Assembly (NCBI GenBank): GCA_964360635.1
Contig: CAYHXO010000007.1
Location: forward strand, 1-64,000
DNA from: CALRGE01 sp964360635
GTDB taxonomy: Bacteria; Patescibacteriota; Gracilibacteria; UBA1369; 2-02-FULL-48-14
Length of the DNA: 64,000 bases
Direction of reading: 5' to 3'
This document shows, in pieces, positions 26,028 to 35,968 of the stretch (its first letter is position 1; each line of letters opens with the position of its first letter). The notes beneath the pieces are model-generated. The model saw nothing but the letters and a program-made list of their open reading frames with translations. It was not told where the DNA came from and ran no database searches. The position numbers and the translations under genes are program-made.

Positions 26028-26785
26028 CAGTTACATTAGATCAAATCAAAGCACTTAGAGAATTAACAGGAGTTTCAACAATGTCTTGTAAAAAAGCTTT
26101 GGAAGAAGCTGAAGGTGATGAAAAACTAGCTATCGAAATATTAAGAAAAAAAGGTGAATCAAAGGCTGCTGAAAGAACAGACAGAGAAACAAAATTTGGA
26201 GTTGTAGTTATTGAAAATGGCGAAGGAAAAGCTGCAATTCTTTCTCTAGGATGTGAAACTGACTTCGTTGCAAAAAATGCAGATTTTATAAAATCTGCAC
26301 AAGGATTGGCTGCTAAATTCTTAAAAGAGGGTGAAAATGCTGATTTTTCTAGCGAAATTTCTGATTTAAACATCAAAATGGGTGAAAAAATCGAGATTAA
26401 AGATAAGAAAATCGTTGAAGGAAAAAATCTTGGTAAATACATTCACTCAAATAACAAAATTGCCGTATTGGTATCAATGAATGGTGGTGATGAAGAAACA
26501 TCAAAAGATATTGCAATGCATATTGCAGCGATGAATCCAAAAGTTTTATCTGCAAAAGAAATTTCTGAGGATTCAGTGACTAAAGAAAAGGAAATCTGGG
26601 CTGAACAATTAAAAAATGAAGGAAAACCGGAAAATATGATTGAGAAAATAATGATGGGAAAAGAGAAAAAATTCAGAGAAGAAAATGCATTACTAACACA
26701 ACCTTTCGTTAAAGATCCGTCAAAAACAATCGAATCTCTACTGAACGGAGCCCAAATTGATGGATTCTGGAGGTTGGAAGCCTAA
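26024..26785 (+). CDS. tsf: Translation elongation factor Ts
   Basis: EF-Ts recycles EF-Tu-GDP. The 253-aa protein has the UBA-like N-terminal domain (IKALRELTGVSTMSCKKALE), the core motif containing GCETDFVAKNADF, and the C-terminal dimerisation-like subdomain. It is slightly shorter than the E. coli protein. It shares a 4-base overlap with the upstream membrane protein gene and is followed by ribBA 10 bases later. Confidence 0.96.
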   Translation: MTVTLDQIKALRELTGVSTMSCKKALEEAEGDEKLAIEILRKKGESKAAERTDRETKFGVVVIENGEGKAAILSLGCETDFVAKNADFIKSAQGLAAKFLKEGENADFSSEISDLNIKMGEKIEIKDKKIVEGKNLGKYIHSNNKIAVLVSMNGGDEETSKDIAMHIAAMNPKVLSAKEISEDSVTKEKEIWAEQLKNEGKPENMIEKIMMGKEKKFREENALLTQPFVKDPSKTIESLLNGAQIDGFWRLEA

Positions 26786-26795
26786 CTTTTCATAC

Positions 26796-27995
26796 ATGTG
26801 GAGTAGCATCGACGAAGCCATTGCAGAAATAAAAAAGGGCAACATGGTTATAGTCGTTGATGACGAAGATCGTGAAAATGAAGGTGATTTAATCATGGCC
26901 GCGGAACTTTGTAATAAAGAAGCTGTTAATTTCATGATGAAAGAAGGGCGCGGTTTAATTTGCGTTCCCTTAAATGAAGAAACTGCAGAAAGATTAGATT
27001 TATCTCCAATGACAGGACAAAGAGCAGAGAATGGAAAATGTAATTTCACAATTTCCGTAGATTATAAAATTGACACAAGTACAGGTATATCAGCATCAGA
27101 TAGAGCAAAAACAATTCGCGCATTGGCTGATGAAAAAACTGGCAAATTAGATTTTTTCAAACCAGGCCATATATTCCCAATCATCTCAAGAAAAGGGGGA
27201 ACATTAGTAAGAGCAGGTCACACTGAAGCAGCGGTAGACTTAGCTGAGTTGGCCGGACTGAGGCCAGTGGGAGTGGTTTGTGAAATTGCCAAAGAAGACG
27301 GTGAAATGGCAAGAGTTGATTATTTATTAGAATATGCAAAAAAACATAATCTAAAAATTATTACCATCAAGGATTTAATCTGTTATAGAAGAAAGAACGA
27401 AAAACTGGTTAATTGCGAAGTTGAAACAGAAGTTGAAACAGAATACGGAAAATTCACGATTATGGTTTACAGCAATAAAATTGATGAAAAGGAACATATA
27501 ATAATGAAAATGGGAGATATAGAAAATAAAAAAGATGTCCTTGTTAGAGTTCACTCAGAATGTATGACAGGAGATGTTTTTCATTCACTTCAATGTGATT
27601 GTCATCCACAATTCCAAGCTGCAATGGAAAAAATTTCAAAAGAAGGAAGTGGCGTTATGCTTTATATGCGGCAAGAAGGGAGAGGAATTGGTCTAATTAA
27701 TAAATTAAAGGCTTATAAGCTTCAGAAAGATGGCTACGATACTGTTGAAGCTAATACTATGCTGGGTTTCAAAGCTGATTTGAGAGAATATGGTTTAGGC
27801 GCACAAATTTTAAAAGATTTAGGATTAACAAGCATTCGACTTATGACAAATAATCCTCAAAAAATTGTTGGATTGGATGGGCATGGTTTAAGTGTCAGTG
27901 AAAGAATTGAAATAGAGCTAAAACCAAATGAGCACCAATATAAATATTTAAAAACAAAAAAAGATAAGATGGGTCACCTACTAAACCGTGTCTGA
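26796..27995 (+). CDS. ribBA: Bifunctional DHBP synthase/GTP cyclohydrolase II
   Basis: RibBA makes two riboflavin precursors: 3,4-dihydroxy-2-butanone 4-phosphate from ribulose 5-phosphate, and the pyrimidine from GTP. The N-terminal half has the RibB motif DDEDRENEGDL (about residue 25), and RAGHTEAAVDL further on. The C-terminal half has the RibA zinc cysteines in ECMTGDVFHSLQCDCH and the substrate motif MRQEGRGIGL. The ATG at 26796, 10 bases after tsf, gives the natural N-terminus (MWSSIDEAIAEIKKGN); codons further upstream lie inside tsf. ribD overlaps its last 8 bases. No lumazine or riboflavin synthase gene is in the window. Confidence 0.95.
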   Translation: MWSSIDEAIAEIKKGNMVIVVDDEDRENEGDLIMAAELCNKEAVNFMMKEGRGLICVPLNEETAERLDLSPMTGQRAENGKCNFTISVDYKIDTSTGISASDRAKTIRALADEKTGKLDFFKPGHIFPIISRKGGTLVRAGHTEAAVDLAELAGLRPVGVVCEIAKEDGEMARVDYLLEYAKKHNLKIITIKDLICYRRKNEKLVNCEVETEVETEYGKFTIMVYSNKIDEKEHIIMKMGDIENKKDVLVRVHSECMTGDVFHSLQCDCHPQFQAAMEKISKEGSGVMLYMRQEGRGIGLINKLKAYKLQKDGYDTVEANTMLGFKADLREYGLGAQILKDLGLTSIRLMTNNPQKIVGLDGHGLSVSERIEIELKPNEHQYKYLKTKKDKMGHLLNRV

Positions 27996-28989
27996 AAAAT
28001 TACTAAATCCCGTCGGGCACATGAGAAGAGCTTTAAGGCTTGCGGAAAAAGGCATGTGTCATGTTTTACCCAACCCAATGGTTGGAGCAATAATTGTAAA
28101 AAACGGAGAAAGAATTTCTGAAGGATTTCATGAAAAATTTGGAGGAGATCATGCGGAAATTGTAGCTTTGAAAAACTGTAAAGAATCTACAGCAGGTGCA
28201 ACATTATATGTGACATTAGAACCATGCTGTCACCAGGGTAAAACTCCTCCATGTACAGAAGCAATCATCAAGGCAGGAATTAAAAAAGTTGTAATTGCAT
28301 CATTAGATCCATCAGACAAAGTAAATGGTAAAGGTATAGAGAAATTAAAAGAAGCAGGTATAGAAATTGAAGTCGGACTTTTGAAAGAAGTTGCAGAAGA
28401 ATTAAATGAACAATTTTATACATTTCATAAGAAAAAACGGCCATTTATTTCATTGAAAGCTGCACTTTCTATTGATGGAAAAATTTCAGTATCAAAAAAT
28501 GAAAGAACCTTTTTAACAGGTGAACGAGCTAAAAAAATGACTGAAATATTAAGAAGCAGACATCAGGGTATTTTAGTTGGAAGTGGGACTGTAATGACTG
28601 ATGATCCAAATCTTGGTTTAACAATGATTGATGGGAAAGAGCCGTTAAGAATTATTTTAGGAAAAAAATCTAAAATTAAGAAAGATTCAAAAATTTTCAG
28701 AGATGAGAATTTTTTAATAATTGAAAACTCAAGTTTAAATGAGTTAATGAATCAGTGTTATGAAATGGGAATTATATCAATTTTAGTTGAAGGTGGTCAT
28801 GAAATATTTTCTTCTTTTATGAAAGAAAATTTTGTTGACAGATGTTACTTCTATATTGCAGCTAAAATTTTAGGTAAAGAAGCCCTAGATTTTACAAATA
28901 TTGAAAGTCCGGTTTCACTAAAGTTTGAATCTGTGCAAAAATTAGGTGCCGACATTTTCATCAGCGCCGTAAAAAATGAGCATAATTGA
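27988..28989 (+). CDS. ribD: Riboflavin biosynthesis deaminase/reductase
   Basis: RibD deaminates and then reduces the pyrimidine intermediate. The N-terminal deaminase has the zinc site HAE (GGDHAEIVAL) and TLEPCCHQGKTPPCTEAI. The C-terminal reductase domain starts near residue 150 (RPFISLKAALSIDGKIS) and includes LVGSGTVMTDDP and LVEGGHEIFSSF. The gene starts at a GTG that overlaps the ribBA stop; an ATG 11 codons later is possible but would remove part of the first helix. The last 14 bases overlap the CAP-domain gene. Confidence 0.94.
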   Translation: MSEKLLNPVGHMRRALRLAEKGMCHVLPNPMVGAIIVKNGERISEGFHEKFGGDHAEIVALKNCKESTAGATLYVTLEPCCHQGKTPPCTEAIIKAGIKKVVIASLDPSDKVNGKGIEKLKEAGIEIEVGLLKEVAEELNEQFYTFHKKKRPFISLKAALSIDGKISVSKNERTFLTGERAKKMTEILRSRHQGILVGSGTVMTDDPNLGLTMIDGKEPLRIILGKKSKIKKDSKIFRDENFLIIENSSLNELMNQCYEMGIISILVEGGHEIFSSFMKENFVDRCYFYIAAKILGKEALDFTNIESPVSLKFESVQKLGADIFISAVKNEHN

Positions 28990-29713
28990 CTTTCTGATTT
29001 ATATTCTCAGAAGAATTTTTCTTCCAAATTCCATCAAAACTATGGAGTTACAGATGTTTTTTTTGTTAAATCGAGATAGAAGAAGAAATCATTTAAGATC
29101 ACTATTTTTTCAGGATGATTTAAGTTATGTAGCAAGAAAACACAGCAAAGATATGGCAAAAAAAGATTATTTTGAACATGAAAATAAATTAGGTTATAAC
29201 CATGCAGATAGATATAAAATTGAAAGAATTACAGAAGTAACTTCAGGAGAAAATTTAGCAAAAATTGGTGGTTATCCCTTGCCTGTTCATCGAGCCGAAA
29301 TCGGATTAATGAATAGCCCTGGTCATAGAGCAAATATATTAAATGAAAGTTATAATTGTGTTGGTATTGGTATTCATAAATCAGAGAAAAAAGTGTATTA
29401 CTTCACACAAAATTTTGCTTATAGACCATTGATTTTTCTTGGTAAAATTCCTGAAAAAATTAAAGTAAATAAAGGAATCAATCTAATTTTTAAACCTACA
29501 GAAAGAGTATATACAGGTATCTACAGAATCAAATCTGGAAAAAATATTATAAGAGAAAAAAGTTTCAATGTACTTGAAGGAAAAAACATTTTAAAAATTC
29601 CATTTTCTGAAACAGGTTTTTACTCAATTGAAATATTCACAAATATAAAAGGCCACAAAGGTTTTAATCTATCAAATTCTTTTCAACTGCGTGTAGGTTC
29701 GGGATGGTTTTAA
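28976..29713 (+). CDS. CAP/SCP-domain (YkwD-like) protein
   Basis: The CAP superfamily contains secreted proteins of varied function. Residues 24-145 show the fold: LLNRDRRRNHL, the histidine pair in ARKHSKDMAKKDYFEHEN, SGENLAKIG, and the segment LMNSPGHRANIL with YNCVGIGI. The N-terminus is a hydrophobic segment (IIDFLIYILRRIFL) that may act as an anchor or uncleaved signal. The C-terminal 90 residues form a beta-rich domain of unknown type. It is the last gene of the rpsB-ribD run. Its 3' end overlaps murJ by 50 bases. Confidence 0.86.
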   Translation: MSIIDFLIYILRRIFLPNSIKTMELQMFFLLNRDRRRNHLRSLFFQDDLSYVARKHSKDMAKKDYFEHENKLGYNHADRYKIERITEVTSGENLAKIGGYPLPVHRAEIGLMNSPGHRANILNESYNCVGIGIHKSEKKVYYFTQNFAYRPLIFLGKIPEKIKVNKGINLIFKPTERVYTGIYRIKSGKNIIREKSFNVLEGKNILKIPFSETGFYSIEIFTNIKGHKGFNLSNSFQLRVGSGWF

Positions 29714-31187
29714 GAATGTATGAGCTGATAAAATAAATAGTGAGCCCAAGAATAGCAGGTATAAATAGAGTAAATATAAATGAGGAATCTAAATAATTTT
29801 TAGTTATAAAAAGAGCCAAATACATTATTGAAGATGAAAGTAAAATTTTAAATATTTTTTTGATCTCAAAAAAATCTAGACATGAAACATTCAATTTTTT
29901 TGAAAGTGACCAAATTAGAATAAGAGCATTAATTAAATTACTAACAATTGCAGAAATAGCCAATGCCCAAACAGGAATAAAATATATTTGAGTCAGCAAT
30001 AATCCAACTATCATATTTGCCAAGACAGCAATAAATGCACTAAGGACAGGGATTTTTGTATTTTCTAAAGCATAAAATGCTCTCGCAAAAAGTGGTACCA
30101 TGCTCTGTGGCAAAGAAGCCCAAATAAAAATTCCTAGGGTTAAAGATGTCATATTTGCAGATGCTTGATCAAATGCACCACCTTTTAAAATAAAATCAAC
30201 GATAGGTACTCTTAAAAAATAAATTCCAATAATTGCAGGAATTACCCAAAAAAGAATAATGGTATTAGATTTTTTCATTGTATTTATAAATTCAATTGGA
30301 TGATCTGCTTGCTCGGAAAGAGTAGAAAAAATTGCCATTGTTAATGAAACAGCGACAACTGCATAAGGTAAACTTTGCAAATTAATAGTAAAATTTAAAA
30401 TAGATAAACTACCAACACCAATTAAAGTCGCAATTGTAGTATCTACTAAAATTCCTAATTGACCGACAGAAAGACCAAAAATTCTAGGGACGCTAAGCTT
30501 CACGAAATTTTTAAATTGAGCACTTTTAAGTCTAAATATAAACTTATATTTAAAATTTAATTTAAAAAGAAAAGGAATTTGAATCAGAAAATGCAAAAAT
30601 GACCCAAAAAGTACTCCATAAGAAATTGCCTTTAAGCCGTAATCTACTGAGAAAAAATATGCAGAAAAAATAATGGCGAGATTATAGAATATTGGAGCAA
30701 AAGATATTCCCCAAAAAACTTTTTTTGAATTTTGAATTCCCTGTAAAACGCTGCTTAAACCTAAAAAAATGGGTGAAAATAACATTATTCTTGTTAATTC
30801 TACCGAAATTTTTAGATCTGATGATGATAACCCGGGAGCCAAAAATGGAAGAATAGATGGGGTAAATAGAAAAAATAGGCCTGAAATAATCAAAAGTAGC
30901 AAAAAGATGGAATTAAATATCTCACTAGCAAAATCCGAAGCCTCAGACTCACTTTTTTTGATTAATTTTGTATAAATTGGGACAAATGCAGCTGACATCG
31001 CTCCAAAAACCAACAAATTATAAATTAAATCAGGAATTCTAAATGCTAAAAAATAGGGATCTAATGTATTACCATAAAAATGTGCAAAAACGTGATCCCT
31101 CAAAACACCAAGGAAACGGCTTAAAATAGAAGATAATCCAAGTAAAATAGTGCTAAAACCCAATAGTGAAAAATATTTTTTCTTCAT
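29664..31187 (-). CDS. murJ: Lipid II flippase MurJ (MviN family)
   Basis: MurJ moves lipid-linked peptidoglycan precursor across the membrane. The 507-aa protein is hydrophobic throughout, with about 14 transmembrane helices. The N-terminal signature is SRFLGVLRDHVFAHFYG, followed by FRIPDLIYNLLVFGAMSAAFVP (quoted in part as RIPDLIYNLLVFGAMSAA). Central loops carry the arginine-rich LSVPRIFGLSVGQL. Length is normal. The 3' end overlaps the CAP gene. With murC in this window it shows that a peptidoglycan pathway exists. Confidence 0.95.
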   Translation of the reverse strand: MKKKYFSLLGFSTILLGLSSILSRFLGVLRDHVFAHFYGNTLDPYFLAFRIPDLIYNLLVFGAMSAAFVPIYTKLIKKSESEASDFASEIFNSIFLLLLIISGLFFLFTPSILPFLAPGLSSSDLKISVELTRIMLFSPIFLGLSSVLQGIQNSKKVFWGISFAPIFYNLAIIFSAYFFSVDYGLKAISYGVLFGSFLHFLIQIPFLFKLNFKYKFIFRLKSAQFKNFVKLSVPRIFGLSVGQLGILVDTTIATLIGVGSLSILNFTINLQSLPYAVVAVSLTMAIFSTLSEQADHPIEFINTMKKSNTIILFWVIPAIIGIYFLRVPIVDFILKGGAFDQASANMTSLTLGIFIWASLPQSMVPLFARAFYALENTKIPVLSAFIAVLANMIVGLLLTQIYFIPVWALAISAIVSNLINALILIWSLSKKLNVSCLDFFEIKKIFKILLSSSIMYLALFITKNYLDSSFIFTLFIPAILGLTIYFISSYILKTIPNLHAVEKNLID

Positions 31188-31213
31188 TTTATATTTTATC
31201 AGGTTAAATATAT

Positions 31214-31242
31214 TTGATATATACCTGTAAATATGTTATAAT
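31214..31242 (+). promoter_or_regulatory. Promoter of the transporter-HEAT gene
   Basis: TTGATA (31214-31219), 17-base spacer, TATAAT (31237-31242). The start codon is 21 bases downstream, giving a leader of about 14 bases. Confidence 0.65.
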
Positions 31243-31263
31243 TAAGAGATATAAAAATTAAAT

Positions 31264-33642
31264 GTGCAGAAATTAAACAAATTACTTAACGTTACGACTC
31301 CAGAATGGCCCAGAATAATTGTATCATGGACAATCGGTTTTCTACTTAGATTTGGTTTTATTTTGGGCTGGACAATTGTTGTGGCGGGTTTTCTAAATAG
31401 AGTAGGTATATATTTTTTACCAGTTTTATTTTTAGGAAATGCAGTTTTAACAATGACAGGAACGATAATTTATAGAAACTTTATTCATAAGATTAGAAAA
31501 GAAGTACTAATATCATTTAGTGTTTTGCTAGCTGCATGCTTAGTTATCACATCCTTATTTTTCAGCACAAGTAATAGTACTATATACTTAAGTATTTTAT
31601 TGATTACCCAGGCTGTCATATTGTCCCAAGTTTATATTTTGGCATCATTATTTTATGAAGAGTTATTTACACCTCTCGAAAGCCAAAGAACCTTCCCTAT
31701 TATTGAATCCGCAGAAATATTCGGAACCTTAGCAGGAGGTTTGATATTGAGTTTTTATGCAACAACATTGGCCCCATATAAATTTATTGCAATATGGGCA
31801 CTTTCTCTTGTTTTAATTCTACCTATTGTACTTTTGTTCAATAGTAAAACAATGGAGATTCCAAAACTAGAGAACGAAGAAGAAATGTTGAAAAAAATAA
31901 AGAAAAAAAGTATTAGTGAAAGTTTCAAACAAATTAAAAACTTAAGCTTTTTGAAAACATTAATGTGGATAATATTTTTAAACTGGGCATTAATGAATAT
32001 TGTTGAATTTCAATATACTAAGGCAATTGAAATTGAGGTCATGAAAATGGGTCATAACTTTGAAGAAAATTTAACACAAAAATTAGGTACATTGAGTGTA
32101 ATTTTTAGTTCAGGTACCCTGATTATTCAATTGATTTTAGCAAGTAGAATTATAAGTGCACTTGGCATAACATCAAGCATGTTACTACATCCAGTAGTGA
32201 CATTTTTAAACGGCATACTAATTTCTTTAAGATATGGATTCTCTACTGCAGCAATCACAAAAGGTACCTTTGATGCAACCAATTTAATATTTTCAAATGC
32301 ATATAATTCATCATATTATGCAATTCCTCACAATTTTAGAGAAGAAAGTAAGGAATTAATTCAAGGTATTATAAAGCCATTCGGAGCTATAATTGGTACA
32401 TTTTTCATCCTATTTATATCAAATTTGTTTGAAGATCAAATTGCGACATTCATATTAAATATGAGCTTGATTTTCCTAAGCGTCACAATGTCTGTACTTA
32501 TATCAGATTTATCAAAAAAATATACAAGTATATCTGAACAAAATTTAAATAATACCAATGATATTCATACAAGAATAAATGCAATTGAGATATTAAGTCA
32601 AAATGGACATGGTAAACTTCCTAATACGTTACAAAAAATATTAAAGAACAAGAATGAATTGGCAATTATAAAAGAAAAGACACTCTATACAATCGGAAAA
32701 AGACAAGACACGGAAAGTTTGAGTGTTGTTCTTGATATGCTTGATCAACCTGAAGATGAGATAAGAATTGCAGCTGTAAATACAGTAATGGAATTTCATA
32801 CATTGGAAAAAAAGATTTTTGATCAATCACTAACAAGATATCTTACAATTCAAAAACTTAAATCGACTATTGAAAAAGAAGAAAATGACTTCGTCAGAGA
32901 ACTTTTGGTAAAGGCGTTGTACAAAATTAGTCCTGATGACTTAACATCATTTCTAATTCAATCTGTCGAAACAAATACAAAACACCAAGCTGAATTTATA
33001 AAATTATTGTCCCTATTTAAAGATGCGAATTTAATACCCTACCTTGAGCCATATTTAAGCTCTAAGAATATTAAATTAAGAAGTGCTGCAATTATTGCAC
33101 TTTGGCAGTTTAAAAAATTAAGATCTACATTAAGTAACATTTTAAATCAACTTTTAAAAAGTCAAAATCATGAAGCGCTTTTATCTGGAATTGAAACTGC
33201 AGGGATAATTAAACACTTAAAAATAAAACATTTAATTTTAGAAAATCTAAAAAGTAATGATATCTCTATAAAAGAAACAACAGTACTGGCTTTAGCACGT
33301 TTAGATCATGAAGAAGTGATACCTGACATTATTAAACGAATTACAAATGAGAATCATAACTGGCATATGAATAAACATTATATTTTTGAATCATTAACTA
33401 AAAAATTTAGAGCTAATTTACAAATTTCAATTAGTAGATTTGTTATTGAAAAAATTAACTCTATTCTATGCAAAAATAGAAACCAAAGTATAGAAGTTAT
33501 GGATAGAGGAACACTTAAAGAACTTTTAAGATTATACAAAGAAATAGAGGCACATCATGAATGCAATAAAATAGAGAGAGTATTAGATAAATTCAAAGAA
33601 GAAAGCCAGGTAAGACTTTCGGATCGTTTAAATTTGGAATAG
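31264..33642 (+). CDS. Transporter-like membrane protein fused to HEAT repeats (NTT/MFS type)
   Basis: Residues 1-425 contain about 12 transmembrane helices arranged as in the major facilitator or ATP/ADP-carrier (NTT) group. Features include IESAEIFGTLAGGLIL in the fifth helix region and a central charged loop (LENEEEMLKKIKKKS). Residues 435-720 are soluble alpha-helical repeats with HEAT/Armadillo character (IRIAAVNTVMEFH, IKLRSAAIIALWQFKKL, IKETTVLALARLDHEEVIP). NTT-like carriers with C-terminal HEAT repeats occur in several bacteria; substrates are mostly unknown. Translation starts at a GTG behind a strong promoter. The final 50 bases overlap the ligase gene on the other strand. Confidence 0.75.
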   Translation: MQKLNKLLNVTTPEWPRIIVSWTIGFLLRFGFILGWTIVVAGFLNRVGIYFLPVLFLGNAVLTMTGTIIYRNFIHKIRKEVLISFSVLLAACLVITSLFFSTSNSTIYLSILLITQAVILSQVYILASLFYEELFTPLESQRTFPIIESAEIFGTLAGGLILSFYATTLAPYKFIAIWALSLVLILPIVLLFNSKTMEIPKLENEEEMLKKIKKKSISESFKQIKNLSFLKTLMWIIFLNWALMNIVEFQYTKAIEIEVMKMGHNFEENLTQKLGTLSVIFSSGTLIIQLILASRIISALGITSSMLLHPVVTFLNGILISLRYGFSTAAITKGTFDATNLIFSNAYNSSYYAIPHNFREESKELIQGIIKPFGAIIGTFFILFISNLFEDQIATFILNMSLIFLSVTMSVLISDLSKKYTSISEQNLNNTNDIHTRINAIEILSQNGHGKLPNTLQKILKNKNELAIIKEKTLYTIGKRQDTESLSVVLDMLDQPEDEIRIAAVNTVMEFHTLEKKIFDQSLTRYLTIQKLKSTIEKEENDFVRELLVKALYKISPDDLTSFLIQSVETNTKHQAEFIKLLSLFKDANLIPYLEPYLSSKNIKLRSAAIIALWQFKKLRSTLSNILNQLLKSQNHEALLSGIETAGIIKHLKIKHLILENLKSNDISIKETTVLALARLDHEEVIPDIIKRITNENHNWHMNKHYIFESLTKKFRANLQISISRFVIEKINSILCKNRNQSIEVMDRGTLKELLRLYKEIEAHHECNKIERVLDKFKEESQVRLSDRLNLE

Positions 33643-35968
33643 TTTTAATAAGTACCAAATCTCTTAAATTATATTTTCCAAAATACAAATCTTTCAAATC
33701 CCCACCACATGCAACAAAATTTTGTATTTGCAGATAACCGGAATAATAAATTGAATCTTTAGTGAAAACGCCGGGTTGGGAAGTATCTTCAAATCCCCTT
33801 TTTACTTTTGAAGTTGTTCTAAATGCCTTTAAAGGTGACATTCCCAAATCAAGACAATATTTCCCGGTTTGAGAAAAACTGTTATTTTGAGCAAATTTTA
33901 CAATTAAAACCAGCATTGCAGCTCTATAATTTTTATCCATATCATGATCTAAAAGATGCTCTTGATTCCAAATTGCCAAACCTTCTTGTGTTTCCAAGTA
34001 AAAACCAAAACCTCGGTTAAACATTCCATAATTTTGCATTTTTCCATTCTCAGCAGTTAGAATATGCGTCTCAATTTCATGCGCGATAATCATTCTTAAT
34101 CTATCTTCAGTAAAGGCAGCATCTTCTCGCACAAAAAGTGTACTATCTTTTCCAGCGCTGCAGTCTGCAATCATATCTTTTTTCAAAATAACCTTCCAAT
34201 CTTTTAAATCATATTTTTTTAGGACTTCAGTCAATCGAAAAACAATTTCTTCATTCGATAACGATTTGCCGGAATCAATAAAAGAATTCGGCATAGATTT
34301 AATTTTTTGTTTTGCAGAATAAATAATGGCTTCTTCAGGTAACCCATAAAGAGCAATGCTTTTTTCAGTAAAATCTTCAGTAGCAATACATTCAAGCATC
34401 TCAATTTTTTTATAAAACTCTGAAATTTTATTTGTATATAATTTACCAAGAGAAGAATCATCACATTTATTTTCAATTTTCTTTAAATTTTCTTTTAAAT
34501 GCAGTGGATCAAATTGCAAATCACCATAAATAAACTGAGGATTATAATTATAATCCTCTAAAAAACTCTCACATTCTTTTTCATAATTTACAGGTTTCAA
34601 ATGATTCAAGAGCTTGGTTTGCCTATCAATTGATATCAAAGCTTTATCTATTTCCAGATAATTTACTTCTGCCTTTGTGAAAGCTATTTGATGAATATTC
34701 TTATGAATATCCGATAATCTTGATATACCCATTTTCCCCTTTGAAGGATCAATAAGGAATCCTTGCAAATCACGTTTGCCAATTACAACTTCAAATGGCT
34801 TACCAGAAAGATCTTCAACCTCAGCCAAAGTTTGAATTCTTTTTTCTGAAAGTGAGAATTTAATTCTTACATTTTTAGAATGTGGATCTAAACCTAAATC
34901 ATTAACCAAGCCCACATCAATCAAAGTTTTTTCAAGGAGAGGGTTAATAGATGCCCAAACAATTCTTTTACCATCCTTATCATGAATAGTAATTTTTTCT
35001 CTACTTCCAATTATCTCTTTACCACCAATTTTTTTTACTTCTTTAACAATTTTATTACCAAACATATCTTGAGCAATTCGTACTCCCTTTTCTGGGCTAC
35101 TAACCTTAAGACCTTGAATTCTTTCAAGACGCTTCCTCAATGGTGCTAAATTCGCGATCTGAACCCCCAAACCCGCACGTGCATTTATTTCAAGCAAAAC
35201 TGGTCCAATATTTCTATCAATTGCAATATCAACAGCCATATAACCTAAGTTTGTTGCCAATTGAACATTTGAAGCAATTAAGAGAATTTTATCCCAATAA
35301 GGAATTTTTAATCCTTTGATTGACCCCATCCCTGGAACTTCATTTACAATTTTATTTTTATAAACAACATGAGTAGCGTTTCCATTTGCTATATCGATTC
35401 CAACTCCAACAGCTCCTAAATGTAAATTTGCCTTCCCATCGGATTCTTTTGTAGGCAACCGCAACATAGCCATAACAGGAATTAAATTATGAACAACAAC
35501 CCTAATATCTGGCAAACCTTTATATGCAAATTTTGCAATTCTATCATCACATACAATCAGTTGTTCGAAAAATGCCGTGTCAGATGCGCCGGAAATACTA
35601 AATCTACCTTCTAAAATATCGCCGATATGTTCTTTCAATTCATCTTGATTCATTAAAACACCTGATGATTTTTCATAAAATGAATTTTTTTTACCAACAA
35701 AAGGAATTATACCTTCCCCACCCGAGCCCATATTAGGTTTTAAAACAAAAGTTGGAGGAAGACATGAAAAATCAAACTTATATAATTCATCCTCTGTCCT
35801 AATTATTGCAAATAATTTTGGAACAGGAACATCACGAACTGAAAGAAATTGCTTTGTTTTCAGTTTACTATCAGCCAACCTAACAGCTTTTTTACTATTA
35901 AATGGCTTTATAAACAAAAGATTTCTTGCATTTATTCCGAGAATTCCAAAATTTTTTAAAAAATTCAT
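33593..35968 (-). CDS. Fusion: RimK-like ATP-grasp ligase, RimB-like domain, QEGLA/DUF1704 metallopeptidase
   Basis: The 791-aa protein joins three modules. Residues 1-305 are an ATP-grasp ligase of the alpha-L-glutamate-ligase-like group (FVLKPNMGSGGEGIIPF, DIAIDRNIGPVLLEINARAG). Residues about 315-415 resemble the RimB/Zn_protease retropepsin-like domain (FEVVIGKRDLQGFLIDPSKG), but the DTGA active motif is not present. Residues about 480-791 are a DUF1704/TIGR02421 peptidase with HEIETH (HExxxH, near 630) and LETQEGLAIW, the QEGLA motif (near 660). In eukaryotes the related MATCAP enzymes remove C-terminal tyrosine from tubulin. The gene overlaps the PKD-7TM gene by ATGA. A ligase and a hydrolase in one chain suggests reversible addition of amino acids to a target; the target is unknown. 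Confidence 0.85.
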   Translation of the reverse strand: MNFLKNFGILGINARNLLFIKPFNSKKAVRLADSKLKTKQFLSVRDVPVPKLFAIIRTEDELYKFDFSCLPPTFVLKPNMGSGGEGIIPFVGKKNSFYEKSSGVLMNQDELKEHIGDILEGRFSISGASDTAFFEQLIVCDDRIAKFAYKGLPDIRVVVHNLIPVMAMLRLPTKESDGKANLHLGAVGVGIDIANGNATHVVYKNKIVNEVPGMGSIKGLKIPYWDKILLIASNVQLATNLGYMAVDIAIDRNIGPVLLEINARAGLGVQIANLAPLRKRLERIQGLKVSSPEKGVRIAQDMFGNKIVKEVKKIGGKEIIGSREKITIHDKDGKRIVWASINPLLEKTLIDVGLVNDLGLDPHSKNVRIKFSLSEKRIQTLAEVEDLSGKPFEVVIGKRDLQGFLIDPSKGKMGISRLSDIHKNIHQIAFTKAEVNYLEIDKALISIDRQTKLLNHLKPVNYEKECESFLEDYNYNPQFIYGDLQFDPLHLKENLKKIENKCDDSSLGKLYTNKISEFYKKIEMLECIATEDFTEKSIALYGLPEEAIIYSAKQKIKSMPNSFIDSGKSLSNEEIVFRLTEVLKKYDLKDWKVILKKDMIADCSAGKDSTLFVREDAAFTEDRLRMIIAHEIETHILTAENGKMQNYGMFNRGFGFYLETQEGLAIWNQEHLLDHDMDKNYRAAMLVLIVKFAQNNSFSQTGKYCLDLGMSPLKAFRTTSKVKRGFEDTSQPGVFTKDSIYYSGYLQIQNFVACGGDLKDLYFGKYNLRDLVLIKTIPNLNDPKVLPGFLL

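Noticed and set aside
27980..28000. UGA recoded as glycine (code 25) as in Gracilibacteria
   Set aside because: Several genes end with TGA at the right place (ribBA, pth/obg overlap, tRNA-adjacent genes) and no conserved glycine is encoded by TGA.
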